From Bullera alba (taxonomy: Eukaryota; Basidiomycota; Tremellomycetes; Tremellales; Bulleraceae), in assembly GCA_001600095.1 (NCBI GenBank), contig BCIX01000002.1:930001-994000 (forward strand): DNA of 64,000 nt, given 5' to 3'. Positions 1-13,601 of the stretch are shown here, piece after piece; position 1 is the first letter of the stretch, and each line of letters begins with the position of its first letter. The position numbers and the translations under genes were made by a program. Under the pieces are notes generated by a model. It was not told the DNA's origin, ran no database searches, and worked only from the letters and a program-made list of their open reading frames with translations.

Positions 1-1322
1 CTGAGGAGCAGGACGAGATGTACGACTACTCGCCCAAGAAGCTCGAGTGGAAGCTCACCTCTGAGCTCCGCTCTGGAGTCCGATATGCCGAAACGAGGAT
101 CTCCGACCTGATCTGCCAGAATGACTCACAGGCATTGGAGTTCAGAGGCTACGGAGCGGGTTTCATCAAGCGCCACGGATTCAGTCCGGATGCTTTCATG
201 CAGATGGCCTTCCAGGCCGCGTACTACGGTCTCTACGGTAAGTTATCTAGCTGTGTGGCAATCTTTATGGGTCAGCGCTAACAGATGTCCAGGTCGGGTG
301 GAGAGCACCTATGAGCCCGCGATGACCAAGGCTTTCTTGCATGGCCGTACAGAGGCCATCAGAACAGTGCAGCCAGAGTCTGTCAACTTCGTCAAGGTGA
401 GCAATACGACGGATAAGGCTTGTGCGACTCGAATCGGACTGACAGCGCACTCTCGTAGACCTTCTGCTCGGATAGCGCTTCGGCCCATGAGAAGATCGCA
501 GCTCTGCGATCGGCTTGCAAACGACACGGTCAATTGACCAAGGAGTGCTCTCAGGGCCAGGGTCAAGACCGGTAAGCAAGGAACCGGTGACAAGCAGTAC
601 CCTCTCGCTCGTCAGCTGACATGCGCTTAGTCACTTGTACGCGATGTACTCGCTCATTCAGCGGGAGATCCAATCCCCCTCCTCTACGCCCAATGGCGAG
701 ACTGAAGGTCAAAGTTCGGCCTCAAAGCCAAAGATCCCAGAATTCTTCACCGACCCGGGATATGGTCTCCTCGGAACCAGTGTGCTATCGACCTCGAACT
801 GTGGTAATCCCGCTCTGAGATTGTTCGGCTTTGGACCCGTCACCCCCGAAGGCTACGGTATCGGTGAGTCAACCCCACATCCAATCTCCTCATCACCTCG
901 CTGATGCGATCTCCCGCTTAGGCTACATTATCAAAGAGGAGGGAATCTCAATTTGCATGTCGTCAAAGCATCTCCAAACCCGACGCCTATTGTCCACTCT
1001 GCAGGCGTACTTGCTGGAGATTAGGGCACTGTTGATTCAAGTGTGGAAAGAAGCGAATGATAGGGCCACAGAGTCATTCATGGATCACACCGGTGTGCTC
1101 CGGGACGCTAGGACGGGCAAGCCGATCGAATCGACAGACGGCGAGGACGACAAGGAAGAAGAGGAGATGAGTGAGTCAGGAGAGATGTGTAGTATATGGG
1201 GTACTGACTTGGTGATAGTGGGCGGGTTTGGATTCTTCGACGTGGGTACAAACTCCTCCGCGACGCAGGTCAAGAGACGCCGCCCGACGGTTGGTAAGGC
1301 GATCCCAATCGCGGAGTACTAG
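1..1322 (+). CDS. Carnitine O-acetyltransferase, C-terminal part (5' end outside window)
   Basis: Moves acetyl groups between CoA and carnitine so that acetyl units can cross or leave organelles. Spliced in frame through five exons (first intron 238-292), the protein reads through the family's characteristic blocks: an 'STYEPAMTKAF' segment followed by 'GRTEAIR' (carnitine/CoA-binding region), then 'VLSTSNCGNP' containing the conserved STS motif, then 'GFGPVTPEGYGIGY', and a C-terminal helix. The catalytic His lies upstream of the window. The tail is longer than in Cat2-type enzymes, carries an acidic insert (about residues encoded at 1130-1170), and ends 'PIAEY', so there is no peroxisomal PTS1. 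That favours a cytosolic YAT-type enzyme over the peroxisomal/mitochondrial CAT2 type (inference). Stop codon 1320-1322; it converges on NUP159. Confidence 0.9.
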
Positions 1323-1543
1323 GCTATTATCAGGAAGGAGTCAGATGTCAGGTGAAATGGAATCAGTTGCGCGCATATTTTCGGGAAGATCTATGCAATG
1401 CAGATATGAGATGTACAAGTACAGTGTGTTGACTGATGGTTTTTGGTCTGTTGAGTCGTCATGTTGGCCGCCTATTTCGGAACGTAGTCGCTCAGGCTAT
1501 CGCTCGCTGGTCAGCTAGGCAAGTTGAGATCCGGCGAGTTAGC

Positions 1544-4500
1544 TCACCTGAAGAATCCACTTGGGCTATTCTTCTTCACTGCCGCAGTACTGGGTGGAGG
1601 GGTGAACACCACGCTGGCTACAGGTGATCCCGCTCCGCTCCCCTCCGCACCGGGGCTGGACGCTGATGGACCGGCATATCGCGCCGCTGGGGAATGTTGT
1701 CTGTGCGACGACACAACTCCACGGCTCCTAGACGACGAAGTGGAAGCTGGGGCCGGGGTGACATTGAACACGGAAGGGTCGAGCTGGATCTTGACATTGC
1801 CAAACCCACCAAAGCCAGAGGGCGAGGGGGTTGCAGGTCCAGCAGGCACGGCGGTTGGATTGCCAAAGGACGAGATCGGCTCGGGCTCCTCTTTCACCTC
1901 CACCTTTGGCGCTTTGATCTGAATAGCGACATGACCGGGCATCGGCATCGACTCCATTGATACAGGACCGCCAATCAGAGCGGTATGAGCCAACAGGTGA
2001 CCTCTGCCAGCGGGGCCAGTGGTGCCCGTGGTCATGTTGGTCTTGGTCACCTGCGCCAATCTCTCTTTCAGCTTTGCCTGCCTTGCTTTCACCGCGGCGA
2101 CCGCCTTATCGGCCTCGATCTCCTCTTGGGTCTTGGGGATCGCAGCGACGGCGGGAGAGGTGCTAGCGGGAGATTGACCAGGTTTGGACTTGAGCTTTGG
2201 TCCCTTTAACTGGATATCTCGAATCCGCTCAATAAGATCGTCCACAGTTGCAGCTGTATCTTGAATGCCGAGTTCGACATTCCGAGCGTCCTTCTTGACT
2301 TGCTCGAGCTTGGCAGTTCTTCAAGCATCTTGGTCAGCTTTCACCAAATATTTGTGGATTCTTGCGATACTCACTCTTCTGCGTCAGAGACCTCTGATTT
2401 CTTCTCCAAACGCTTCTTCAGTCCCGCTATCGAAGCTTCATACTGCGAAATCCCCGTCTCCATCGCCTGAACACAGATGATTAGCACCACTTCTGCCTCA
2501 CAATATTCTTGATGACCCACCTTGATCATTTCCTGGAGGTGGGAACGCGTCTGAGCCTGCGACGGACTAAGCTCGGGGCTCTCGAGCGATTTCGCAAATG
2601 CCGGATCTGTGCGGGCTCTGTACAGCTTATCCGCCTGACCAGACTTCATATCGCCTATCCAACGTCAGCACGTGCCCCCAAGGGGACCCCTCTATTCCAG
2701 TTTACTCACTCTTCAACATCTTATTCTGGACATCTGCGAGTTTCGACTCTGCCTCCTCGCCCTGTAGCTTGATCTTCTCGATTTGAGAGGTCAAGTCGTT
2801 TAGAACCAATTCGAGATCTTGCGTCGGCGCGAACGGAAGCGCCTTTATGCTTTCCAGACCGCTATTGCCACCTCGGGCTTTGACAAAGTATGATTCGTCA
2901 AAGCGCTGGTGATACCCCGCGTTCGTCTGCAAGATCGATTTGACCTATACCGTATTCTGTCAACGCAATCTTCAGACTAGCTCAGCATTACTCACATTGT
3001 CGATATCGACGAGTAGATCGTCGATCATGCGCTCCAGCAGGGATGACATGGTGCGCTGCCCGTCGGTCGGCTTGTGAGGCGATTGGGGGGCCGGCTGGCG
3101 TTGTATCATCGTCGCCGGGTCCGTCGATTTCGGGACCACCGGCGGCGCGGGTGTCGTTGGCGTGCGAGGCTGTGGAGTCGAAACCTGGGCGACTGGCTCG
3201 AAGGGAGAAGTGGGTTTCGCGGTCTGGTTGAAGAATGAGAAAGGCGACTGCGCTCCTGGAGCTGTAGGTGGCCTGCCAAGACCCAGACCGGTGGGCTTTG
3301 CAGCACTCGCGGGTTGAGACCCGAAGATCGACTTTGGCTGTTCCCCCGCGGTGGGTTGACTTCCAAAGAAGTTGAACCCCGAAGTAGCAGGCTTGGCCTC
3401 CTGCGCCGGTCCGCTGGGAGAGCCTGGTGGGGTGTCCGTGTCCCCCGTTTGAGGTGGATGCTGGCTTAATGGCGAGCTGGTCCTAGCCGCATGCTTGAAG
3501 TTGAAGGCCGGGGGGAGTTTTTGCGCAGCGGCAATCGGCACAAAGCTCGGTGCTGGGGGCGAAGGGGTTGCTTGAGTCTCGACCGACGTGGGGAACAATG
3601 GTTGATCGGGGGGAGGGGTGCTAGTCTCGGAGGTGGCTTTCTTGCCGAACCACAATGGAGGGGATTTGGGTGTCTTGGTCGCCTTTGGCGAAGTGGATTC
3701 AGCGGGAGAAACGTCGTAACCTTCTGGGTCTTCGTCCTCTTCGGATTCAATCTCCGATGCCTCTTCTTGGATCGGGGACATTTCGGGCGCGATGGAGCTC
3801 GATCTCCTTCGATGCCTTTGCTCATTCTCCCCATCGTCATCCGCGTCCTCGTCATCCTCTTGGTCCTCCTCGTCATATTCTTCGTCGACACTCGGTCCCT
3901 CTTCTTCATCTTCGTAATCATCCTCATCCTCATCCTCATAGTCTTCCTCGTACTCGTCCTCCTCCTCTGCTTCTACGGACTTCTCCTCCAGAGGCTTAGG
4001 CGAGGTCTTGCTCACTTCTGCTATTGGGGCGTTCTCCTCTACATCGTCAGTCGGCCGCTGAACCAGGACACCATCGTCGTTTGACCCATCCTCGCTGCTT
4101 CCGGTAGGCGTTGTTGAAGTCTCAATATGCTCGTGTCTTGGCGAAGGAAGCGGGACGTCGACGGCTGTCGTGTTGTCCTGCTCAGTCTGCTTGACGTCAC
4201 TCGTTGGCGAAGTCGTCTTGTCGTAGCCCGGTGGGAAGGGTGCGGGCTCGATACCCGATTCCTCATCGGCCGTTTCCTTGTCGGTTGCCGGCGTGGGATC
4301 CGACGTTGGGACGTGGTAGCCTTCAGGCGACGCTGATCGATGTTCCTCTTTGACCGGTTTGCCGGCTTCACCTGTGCTCACACTAGGAGCCACTGTCGGT
4401 GAGATCGAGGGTGGTGTGGTAGGCGGAGGTGTGGTAGAGGCAGGAGTATCTTCCTTCTTTGGTTGATCTTTCGAGATGCCAAATACGTTCTTGCCCACAT

Positions 4501-7500
4501 CAGCACTGCCGAATGCCGAGACGCCCTTCTGACCGAAGATACCACTGTCCGACGATTTCGTCGACTCCGAACCTGGGGCCTTGCTTCCAAAGACATTCGT
4601 TCCAGTCGCTGCAAAACCTCCAAACCCAGCGAACCCCTTCGCAGCCTTGGCCTCGCTCGAGCCGGAATCGTTTGAGGGGGGCTTGGCGGCAAAACCGCCG
4701 AATCCACCGCTGATAGAGCCCCTAGCTGTGGGTGTCGAGGCGGCCGAGCCAAAGCCCAGTGGTTTTGTCGAGGCAAATGCAGTCGAGGCGCCGAATGCCG
4801 GTGTTGAGGTCGGTTTGGACGATTGGCCAAATGCCGTCGAGGCCGGTTTCGATGTTTGGCCAAAAGCAGAGCCCGTCGCGGTCGCTGGTGTCGAGGGGCT
4901 TGAGGCGAATGCCGCGGGTATGGGGTTGGCTCCAAAGGCGTTCATGGTTGCAGTTTTGCTATTCTGACCAAAAGCACCAAAGCCGCCCGAAGTCGTTCCT
5001 GAGAATGCAGTAGCGGGCTTGATGAAGCTAGAGCCGGTAGACGCCGAGGACTTTTGCGTCACCGTCGGCGTCGACTTTGGCAGGAGCGGTGGTGAGGGCG
5101 GAGGAGAGTCCTCGAGTCCAGCGGGAATCTTGGATGCTTGGCCGATAGGCGATTGTGGTGGTGAATCCTCCAAACCGGGAACCCCGCCAGTCTGTTGTGT
5201 CTGACCAACATCCAGGGCTGATGCGAAGCCTCCAAGGCCAAAATCGTCTTGAGCGGCTTTTGCCGATTCCGCTGACGGCGACGGAGTTACCGACTGGGAT
5301 AGAGGGGTAGAGGATGTCGAGCCGAATCCACTGAAAGGCGATTTCGCCGTCTTCTCATCCTCTGCTTTTTTGATACTGGGGCTGGGCTGAGGTTTTGTGG
5401 CGAACGCGCTGCCACTGCCAAAGGAAGTGGTGCCAAAAGCAGTCCCGCTTCCAAAGGCACTGACAGCACTTGCCCCAGATCCAAATGGAGACGCGGGCTT
5501 CTCCTTCTTGTCCTCGAACTTGGTATTTGCTCCACCGAAAGAGAACCCTGTGGCGGGTTTCCCGAACGCTCCAAAGCCCAGAGACGTGGATGCCGGTGAG
5601 CTAGTCTGTCCAAAGGCAGAGACGGGGGCGCTGGGCGTGGACGCAGTGGTAGGCTTGCTGGACTGTCCAAAAGCGCTTTGACCAAATGCAGAACCAGACG
5701 TGCTCACAGCAAACGGATTGGCCGGGGCCGGCTTCGCATCTGCTGGTTTAGAATGTTGTCCGAAACTCGATTGACTAAATGCTCCAGCGGAGGCAGTAGC
5801 TGCGAAGGGATTCACTGTGGGCGTTGATGGTGTCGCCGGCTTTGTTGGCTGGCCCCATGGCGATACGGCAGGTGACGCTGTTCCGAAAGCAGACCCCACG
5901 GTCGGTTTTGACGATTGACCGAATGCAGATGGTGTCGCGCTGTGACCAAAAGCAGAAGGGGTGCTGGACTGTCCGAAAGCAGAAGGGGTCGGCGTATTTG
6001 TTTGGCCGAAAGCAGACGGCGTGCTCGTCTTGCCGAATGCAGAAGGCGTGCTAGACTGCCCGAAAGCCGACTGTCCAAATCCACCGGGCTTAGGCGCCGT
6101 GGTGCCTGTGTTGCTAGCTCCAAAAGCAGATGCACCAAAGGCAGCTGGCTTCGAGCCGGTGCCAAATGCCGGACTGGGTACTGGAGTGGTGGATTGTCCA
6201 AAGGCCGAAGCGCCAAATCCGGCCGGTTTGGCTGGTGTCGATGTCGCTCCAAATGCTGAAGCAGAAGAGGAGGAGCCAAAAGCACTGGCGCCACTGGTCC
6301 CACCAAAGCCCGAAAATGCTGAGGGTTTAGGAGGCTCCGACACTGGTGCTGGTGTCGGTGTCGAGCTGGCATCCATTTGATCTGATGTACCACCGCCCGA
6401 GGCCGTTGCTAAATCTTGCGGCTCGACCATTGCTGGGTATCCCTCCACTCCGTCGTATTCAATGTTGAAACTGACCACAAAGCCCTCTTGGCTATATGCC
6501 AATACCCTAGGAGGTGGGGGTAAATCCGGCTGCTCCTCTCCTCCACTAATACCCCTCCTTATAGGTGTCTTGGACGTGAGATCGAGTTCTAGGCCCAAAG
6601 CGGATGTATCGTCCGAAGCACCTTTCGCAGCTGGCATCACTCCTCTTGCCGTCTCGTCCAGCATCAGAATCTCCCATCTCGACCCTCCGCCCTCTTCCTC
6701 CCCAGCATGTAAGACCCCAATCTCCGTAGCGAGCCCGGACAGGATGAAGCCGAGATGTCTCGAGCTTGGAGTCCAACCCCGCAGACCAGCGAAATGGCGG
6801 TATGTCCCCGATCTCCCCGGTACGCCCATTGTGTCTAAGGGGTCGAAGAAACGGATATAAGTGAACGCCGTCTTTTGTCGTTGAATGATGAAGACTTCAA
6901 GTGGATCTTCGGAAGTCCCAGTGGCCGAGGCGTAGCACACGAGGAAGACGTCGTTCTCAAGCCATTGAACAAAGGTTGGATAGAATTGCTGATCTGGGTC
7001 GAGCTCGGGCGGCGGAGGGATTTGAGCTTTGGGATTCCCTTCGGGCGTATACTGGACCAGGGTTCCGGAGGGGTTTCCAACCACAATCTGCTTGCCCTTT
7101 GCCGACCAGCACGCTATGATGCGAGTCAGTCCAATCTCAAAGGTTACGAGGTCCGGCTTACCGCATGTAGCAGGTCCAGCAGTCGGTCCTGAGATATTCC
7201 TGCCCTCGATGTCCGCTATCTGGAATCCATCGGAGGACACTAGGGCGACGTAGCGAGCGAGTGAATCTGTCGATGACGGTTTCGCTGGATTTGGCAACAC
7301 ATTGATGAGGTGATTCGGGATGCCTGTCGTGAGAGTATGATAGGGCGAAGTCTAAAGCATATTAGGAGCTTGTCACCGTGGGTTGCGCATCGGAGCGACC
7401 TACATCACCACTTAAAATCTCGCGGAGGTTGTAGAGACATATCCCCGCTCCGTCTGCTGTCGCCACGACCAGCTTTTCCTCGTTGTGAGCGAGCCTACAG

Positions 7501-8021
7501 TCAGGCAAATCAGCTGGAGTCCAATGCCTTCGCTAAGGCGAGCTGACCTGATCCATATGGGTCGCGCTGGCAGAGGCAGCGTTCTGAGAGGGGTTGAAAT
7601 TGGCGCTGCATCCCTCGCCGACTCCTCTAGCAACTTGTGCACCTCAGACAACCGATGTATCCGGACATCTGACCGGGTCAGTATGTCTACACCAAACTCC
7701 GATTCCCACTATGGACTCACCTGAATCTCCTCCTGCTATCAGGAGGTCCCACTGATTCGATATTGCTAGCAGGTTACACTCCTGCGGCAGTCCATCCAGC
7801 TCTACCTTCTCCGACACTCGCACCGTCACATCTTGATTCGTTTTCCTAAGCCGCAACCACTATGACCTGAGGTCAGATTTCAAGTTTTGAAGCAAACAAA
7901 CGCATACACCTACCTCTGCGTCGACTTCCTCGCCGTCAATCTGTCGAGAGCTGGGTCCAGCGCCTGGTGATGAAGTTGGTTCCTCGACCCCAAGTGCTCC
8001 AAAGGCGTTCCCACCGAACAT
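1544..8021 (-). CDS. NUP159: FG nucleoporin NUP159 (metazoan NUP214)
   Basis: Cytoplasmic-side nuclear pore protein that docks the DEAD-box helicase Dbp5 and acts in mRNA export. The start ATG (8019-8021) gives 'MFGGNAFGALG', spliced to 'EWLRLRKTNQDVTV'. The first ~430 residues read as a WD-like beta-propeller. A region with dozens of SAFG, FGQS and GFG repeats follows (roughly 6350-4500). Next come a Pro/Ser/Thr-rich stretch, a highly acidic Asp/Glu tract (about 3990-3830), more FG repeats, and a C-terminal coiled coil spread over small exons (about 2998-2220), where NUP159 pairs with Nup82 and Nup62-type proteins. One exon exceeds 4 kb, unusual here; the others are short. About 1,950 residues. 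In-frame codons continue upstream of the chosen ATG for some 17 residues, so an extra 5' exon cannot be excluded. Confidence 0.92.
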
Positions 8022-8336
8022 CCCGTTGTCCTGAGTCGACTGTACTGCCTGTCGTTGGAATCGGTAGCGCTCTTGCAGTTGTCAATTTACTCGACTGTAA
8101 GTCTGTAACTCGCCTATAGTTCCAGCTCTAACGTGGATCGTGGACTTTGACTTCTTCAGCCTAGCTTGACTTTGACTTCGGACATCAGCGGGCCACCGGG
8201 TAAACTTAACCGACCCCTCCGTTAGTGTATCAGATTGGCAGAATGCGATCTCCTGCTCCTGCTGTTGCTGCTGCTATATCTGCAGTGAGCTTTCGCTACC
8301 GACCTCAATCGGTTCAGGCCTCGCACACTTGAGCTG
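8022..8336. promoter_or_regulatory. Divergent intergenic region NUP159 / CET1
   Basis: A 315-bp spacer between two divergent start codons, so it must hold both promoters. It contains a CTG/CTC-rich tract at about 8251-8275 that probably lies in the CET1 leader. No recognisable TATA box or other gene. Confidence 0.5.
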
Positions 8337-9769
8337 ATGAGCTCCTACGTATCCATACACGACCGCCCGCCGTACTTTGCCAATCTACCAACGCCACCGC
8401 AAAGTCAACTGCCCAGATCACCGCGATACGGAACGCCAGATCTCGACCCGGAAATCCCATACCACTGGACCCAGGCGTCGAGGACAGTCATGTCCGACGG
8501 AGGAGAGTATCAGAGTGACGAGATCACACAGGGGTATGAGCAGGTAGAGGCAGGACCAAGTCGAAAGCGCAGCAGACACCATGAGGATGAATATGGGAAT
8601 GGAAATGGCAGCGGAAATGGACATGGGAGTGGAAATAGCTACCATACCGAGCAGGGGCGTCAGAGGCACCACTACGAACAGGGATATGAGAATATGCCAA
8701 TCATACCCAGTATATTCGGTATCCCACCCCGGAACGAGTTCACCAAGACGATTGGCGAGTTCATCATGAACAACGCCCGGGGGAGGGAGAATGTCGAGGT
8801 GAGCCCGGCTTGGCTAGTGAGCTTCAGGCTGTGAGCTGATTCGTGGGCAGATTGAAATCAAGTTGGGCACTCTGATGTCCTCTGTGCCTGCTGGAGAGAT
8901 GCCTAGGCGGGTGAGGATGCCGACGATGAGTGAAATGAGTAAGTGTACCCCTATTCCCATCTCGGCCACGATCTCGCAGAGCTGACTGAATTCTAGTCAT
9001 GCCGCCGGATTACCCGATTGGCGGTTTCGTCTCCAACATGAACAAGGTGGGCTCCAATATGTCCAGTCGAACGTATGACTCACTTCAGCTCATCCGTAGA
9101 ACCAAAATAAATCCCTGAACCAGCTATTGAACGGCGCAGCCCAAAGCGCCCAGTCCTCCCCCTGCCCCATCAAGTTCTACCGTGCCCAGCACGTCGACTC
9201 TTTCTACTCCCAAGGATCCAACTCCCAGCGAGGTGGAGGCAAAGTCAGAGTATCCCGCGATCGAGCGGGCAATATTGTCGAAAATGGGATCATCTGCAAA
9301 CGCCGAGTTGGCGATTTGAACGTGTACAGTCCCCGCGAGGCGTTCGACTGGCGAGTCAGCGTGAGCACTGAACAGCCTTGTAAGCGATCCCTGTATACCA
9401 TTAGGAAAGAGTTGGTTGACAACGGGTATAGGTGAGATGCCAACGGGAGCAGTAACGTCCGTGAGGGAGAAAGATAGAGCCTGTTATCGCCATCAGCTTT
9501 GTCAGGTCGATTTGACCGTCGTCACCACGAGAGTGAGCCCTTTAGCTAATATTATTCTTCATCACTGGATATTTAGCTAAGAGCGAGTGTAGCAGGCGGA
9601 AGGGCAGGCGAGCGGGACCACGTTTGAGCTGGAAATAGAGGTTCTAGACGTGCCCGCATTACTCGCTGAAGGGGAGAAAGAGGAGAGAGGGGAGCCTAAT
9701 CGCTTTGACGAGATATTGCAGTCGTGTCTCGACACTGTCAGGATGTTGATCAGGAACGTCGAGGGGTAG
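8337..9769 (+). CDS. CET1: mRNA 5'-triphosphatase (capping enzyme beta subunit)
   Basis: Removes the gamma phosphate from nascent mRNA, the first step of capping, in the nucleus. It belongs to the metal-dependent triphosphate tunnel family. The N-terminal ~120 residues are disordered with an Asn/Gly-repeat tract (8585-8640). The catalytic part opens 'EFTKTIGEFI' and then 'EIEIKLGTL', the first metal-binding Glu strand. Further on are 'RKRRVGDLNVYSP' type strands, 'REKDRACYRHQLCQVDLTVV', and the last metal-binding strand 'FELEIEVLD' near the C terminus. Six exons: 'NMNK|NQNKSLNQ' and 'EQPC|EMPTG' are clean junctions, and the last intron uses the acceptor before 'AEGQASG'. About 375 residues. 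This enzyme type is absent from metazoans, which use a cysteine phosphatase instead. Confidence 0.9.
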
Positions 9770-9968
9770 AGGCAGAGCGACAAAGGCGCATGGGGCGGCT
9801 GTCGGCACACTATCGCATGAATGCAAGTGTAGTCATATCAAATGCTCAATGCCCTTAAGAGTGCAACGATTTCAGCGTTTGCACCTGATCTTCCTCACAA
9901 CCATGTCTGTCGAGAGGCTGCACAGAGATGGATATCTTACACTTTTCTATGCATCCCTCCACATGGTT

Positions 9969-12900
9969 CTAGAACCACTTGGCCTTGAGCGCTGCTCTAT
10001 CCACCGCAGGCTTGGCCACTGCCAATCCGACACTCAACACCGCAAGCGTCAGGAGCAATTGTGCTTTGTTGAAGCTATCTGTGAGCATGTCGAACGTTCC
10101 TGAGGGGTTCACTCCTCTTGTCAAGAACAGATCCAGTCCATGGGCAAAGAGGAGCGACGTCGATTCCACAAGGGCCGGCGAAGACGTTAAAGTGGTTGCG
10201 CCTAAGACCTATAGTCGACAACGTCAATATATTGCCCTTAACCCATTCATGCTGAGCATAGAGTCCGAGGCTTTGACTAACCTGGTACTTGTGCGAAACG
10301 ACCCTTTTGATCTCCGGGCCAATCAGGGGATCGTACGGGACCAGCATCTCCTCTTTATCGCTAGACGTGGGCGCGCCTCGCGGCCGACGAGGGTCAAGAA
10401 GTCGTCTTGGTATTGAGGCCACCTGGTTCCTGTCGTTGATATCTGCAAGCATGTCAGCATATGAATGTCGATGCCAAACTCCAGTGGGCGAACTCACAGA
10501 CTAGCTCTTTGGCTGTGATGCCGAACTTCGACACAGTCATACCGAGCGCTTTGACCTCGACTGGGAGGATGAAGTATTTCGCCTCGGAAACGACATGTCG
10601 ATTCGATGCAAAGGCGGAGGAGTCGGGCCTGTTGAATTTGCGATACATCAGCTATGCCGATATACGCCACAGATCACTCACGAAGGGGTGTGATCCCTTG
10701 ACCTATCCTCGTATAGCTCCACCGAGCCAATTCGACCGCCTTCCTTTTCTAACCAAGTAAACACCAGCCAATTCTCGCTCATGACGACTTTGACACCCTT
10801 TGCCGTGATCACACTGTCGATGTGGCTTTCATAGACTTTCTTACCCGTCACAGAGTCGACCACAAAGACATTTGCCCGGTGTTGCTCGTGCTGGAGTGTG
10901 ACGACCACTTGGAGATGCGGGTTGAGATACTTGTACAATGTTGACTTGTCACCTGCGACACGGCCATACGATGAGATTGGACCGGACGAGATCGGGGTTA
11001 CAGAATGCAGTGTCTCGCCTGGGGTCATGCCGATCGACCAAGTAGGCAGGCTGACGAATGACTTGCCGGATGGCGCAGATGTCACATGGCCCTCCAATGT
11101 CGAGCCGTCAGTCGAGGGTGCGACAGTGGTGAAGAACAGTCCCGGCTCTTTGGCGATTTTCTCGAAGAGGGTCTTACAGAAGGGGAAAATGTAGACCTGT
11201 CTGGAAGAGTCCGCCACTGCGAGCACTCTGTTTCCCGTACCGCAATTCTCATGAGCTGTGAGGAAGGCGGCTTCGTGTCGACCCTCGAAAATCACTTTTC
11301 CTAGGGGGAGACCAGTGTGGGCATCGACTTCTCCGCTGATTTTCCCGGTGAATCCGTCGACATGGAACCCGACGGTCTGGGTGACCTATGGCCTATCAGT
11401 ATATCGAATTAATGGGCCGTGTTACGAGCCCACTTACACCGTCGCGAGTTCTCGTCGCGAGAATGGCCAATGTGGGATTGACACTGTCGCCAAACTCTCT
11501 CACAGTCCACATGTCCTCGACATGCAGCTCTGCACCAGTGTAGTCCGTAATACCCAAATTCCTGCTCCAAATGGTGTGGCCGTTCGAGCTGTCCAAAGCG
11601 AACACTTTTCCGCTTTTGGTCACAGCAACCAACAGTTTCTGGAATCCGAATTGATCTCGATGCAGGTTTGTCGCGTTGAGCGGTGCCGTGATCAGTGTCG
11701 ACTTGTAGGAAGCGGATGAGAGGCGATAGATGAAGCGGAAGATGTACGCTGGTAGGTCCTATGAAAGTTGGTATCAGTACCTAGGCAAAGGCGGGACGCC
11801 TGGTCGATCAACACTCACCTTGAGCTCGACCAGTTGTCGCGTCAGGCGCTGAGCGATGTTCTCATCCGCCAGGATCTGTCTCGTCTCCTCGACCTGTCTC
11901 TCGCCGAGGTCGATGAACTTCACCGCTACGATGTTTGCCAAGCTCTCCTCCCTCGTCCACATTGGTGTTTCCGCCGTAACGCTCTGTATCGCACCGCTGG
12001 ACGTGGTGAGCAGAATCGTCGGCCATTCTGTCGATCCCCAAGGTGTCGATACAGCGTTCTGCAAAAGCCCTATCAGTCGACCATACGGAAACGAGCAAGC
12101 GCACTCTGCTTACAGCCAGTATTACGCCATGGCTCGAGGTGTCGAATGGGAATGTGAATCCCGTAGCGACTAATCCGTCCGTATCGGAGATACTGTACGT
12201 CTGAGTTGCGGCGAGCTACAGGGGAATGTCAGTTCTGATGTCTGGTGCGCCTCAGCCCGCGACTCACTCCTAAGCTGAATGACCAGTAGACGCGGTTGAA
12301 GGTGATTCCAGTTTCCGACACCCTGGCGGTGTAGACAGACGGCGACTTGTCATTGGAGTCATGCTTCTCGATGTCAGCAAGCCCAAAACGATTCGAGGCA
12401 GACTCACCGAGGACTCAAACTCGTCGACGATCTTGGCACCATTCCTCACATCGATGATCTGCACAGCCCCATTACCCTTCTTGCCCAGTATAAAGCCCCT
12501 CTGCCTTGTCCTGACGTCGAGGATAGACGCAAATTTGGCGCCTTTACCGGGCAGCAGATCCTTCACATTGCCCAGTAGTCCCGCGGCGGAAAGGTAAGCT
12601 GACCTGATCCTGCCGTGTTCGAGCCACAACACCCTTGCCGGGCCCTCCACTGAGGTTGCCGCGAGGTGGGCATCAGATGGGTTGGCTATCGACGACGGAA
12701 TCTGAGTGAAGTCGCCTAAAGGTCGGGCGGTGTTGACGTCGAAAGAGAGGGTCGTCAATGTCGTTTCGGAAAAGCCAGACGTCAATGCCATGATGTGTAG
12801 GCTGTCCCCAGTCACCAGGAGCTGTTTGAACAGCACGGTCGAGCTAAGCTATAGTCAGCAACTGGCATGTGAGACTGATGGATTTAGCAGGATTTAGCTT

Positions 12901-13601
12901 ACCCGGCACCTGGAGCATCGAGACCCCATTGGACTTGACCGTCGCTGAGGGCGAGTTTCGTGAGACGCCTACCATCGCTCAGAATCACCACACTTCCATC
13001 TTCGGATGTCGGTACGCCTGGAAGAACAGGCTTCGTGAACCCGACGTCGGTACCGAGATGAACTGGCGTGGTGAGCCTGACCGCGGCAGAGTCGGCATGT
13101 AATGGTCGTTCCCAAATGACAGCACCAGTAACGACGGAGAATAATCGTGCAGTCGTCCCCGAAGATCCAGAGAGCAGCAGTACGGCTGCAGAGGTGTTTC
13201 AGCTTTGACCGCCCATGAAGATGGCCTCGGTGTGAGAGCACGGCTCACATTCGCCATTGAGGTGGAAGCTGACAACGGGATCCTGGTCTTCCAACTTGTA
13301 CCTCCAAGCTATGTCATGTTCAGCCTCAAGATTCAAAGTCCAGCCGTTGCTGTTTCCACCTACCTATATCGCCAGTCTTGGCATCAAGACACGCAAGCAC
13401 ATTGCTCTTTGTCACTGCAATTACTCTCTTCCCCGTAGACAGCTCCACGAAGCTAGGTGGTGTGGGCTCCAAGACCGGTTCGCCTATTAACGGCTTGTGC
13501 CAATCCACAATACCGGCTAGATTGGCTTGTATCGCCAACACCGGCACCAGGGTCGCCAACAGCGCACATATCAGTGCGATCGTGTAGGCCGGAGACCGCA
13601 T
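9969..13601 (-). CDS. EMC1: ER membrane protein complex subunit 1
   Basis: Largest lumenal subunit of the EMC, which inserts and chaperones tail-anchored and multipass membrane proteins in the ER. A signal peptide is visible (MRSPAYTIALICALLATLV...VLA). It is followed by PQQ/WD-type propeller repeats ('VELSTGKRVIAVT', 'VLACLDAKTGD', 'VFALDSSNGHTIWSR'). The conserved EMC1 C-terminal block contains 'IPRRLLDPRRPRG' and 'ALVESTSLLFAHGLDLFLTR'. One transmembrane helix near the end ('AQLLLTLAVLSVGLAVA') precedes a short basic tail ending KAKWF. About ten exons and roughly 1,040 residues, the usual family size. It converges on CET1, with a 199-bp spacer. Confidence 0.92.

Noticed and set aside
3491..6380. 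Several plus-strand open frames of 110-200 codons across the FG-repeat region
   Set aside because: They are shadows of the repetitive NUP159 coding sequence on the other strand.
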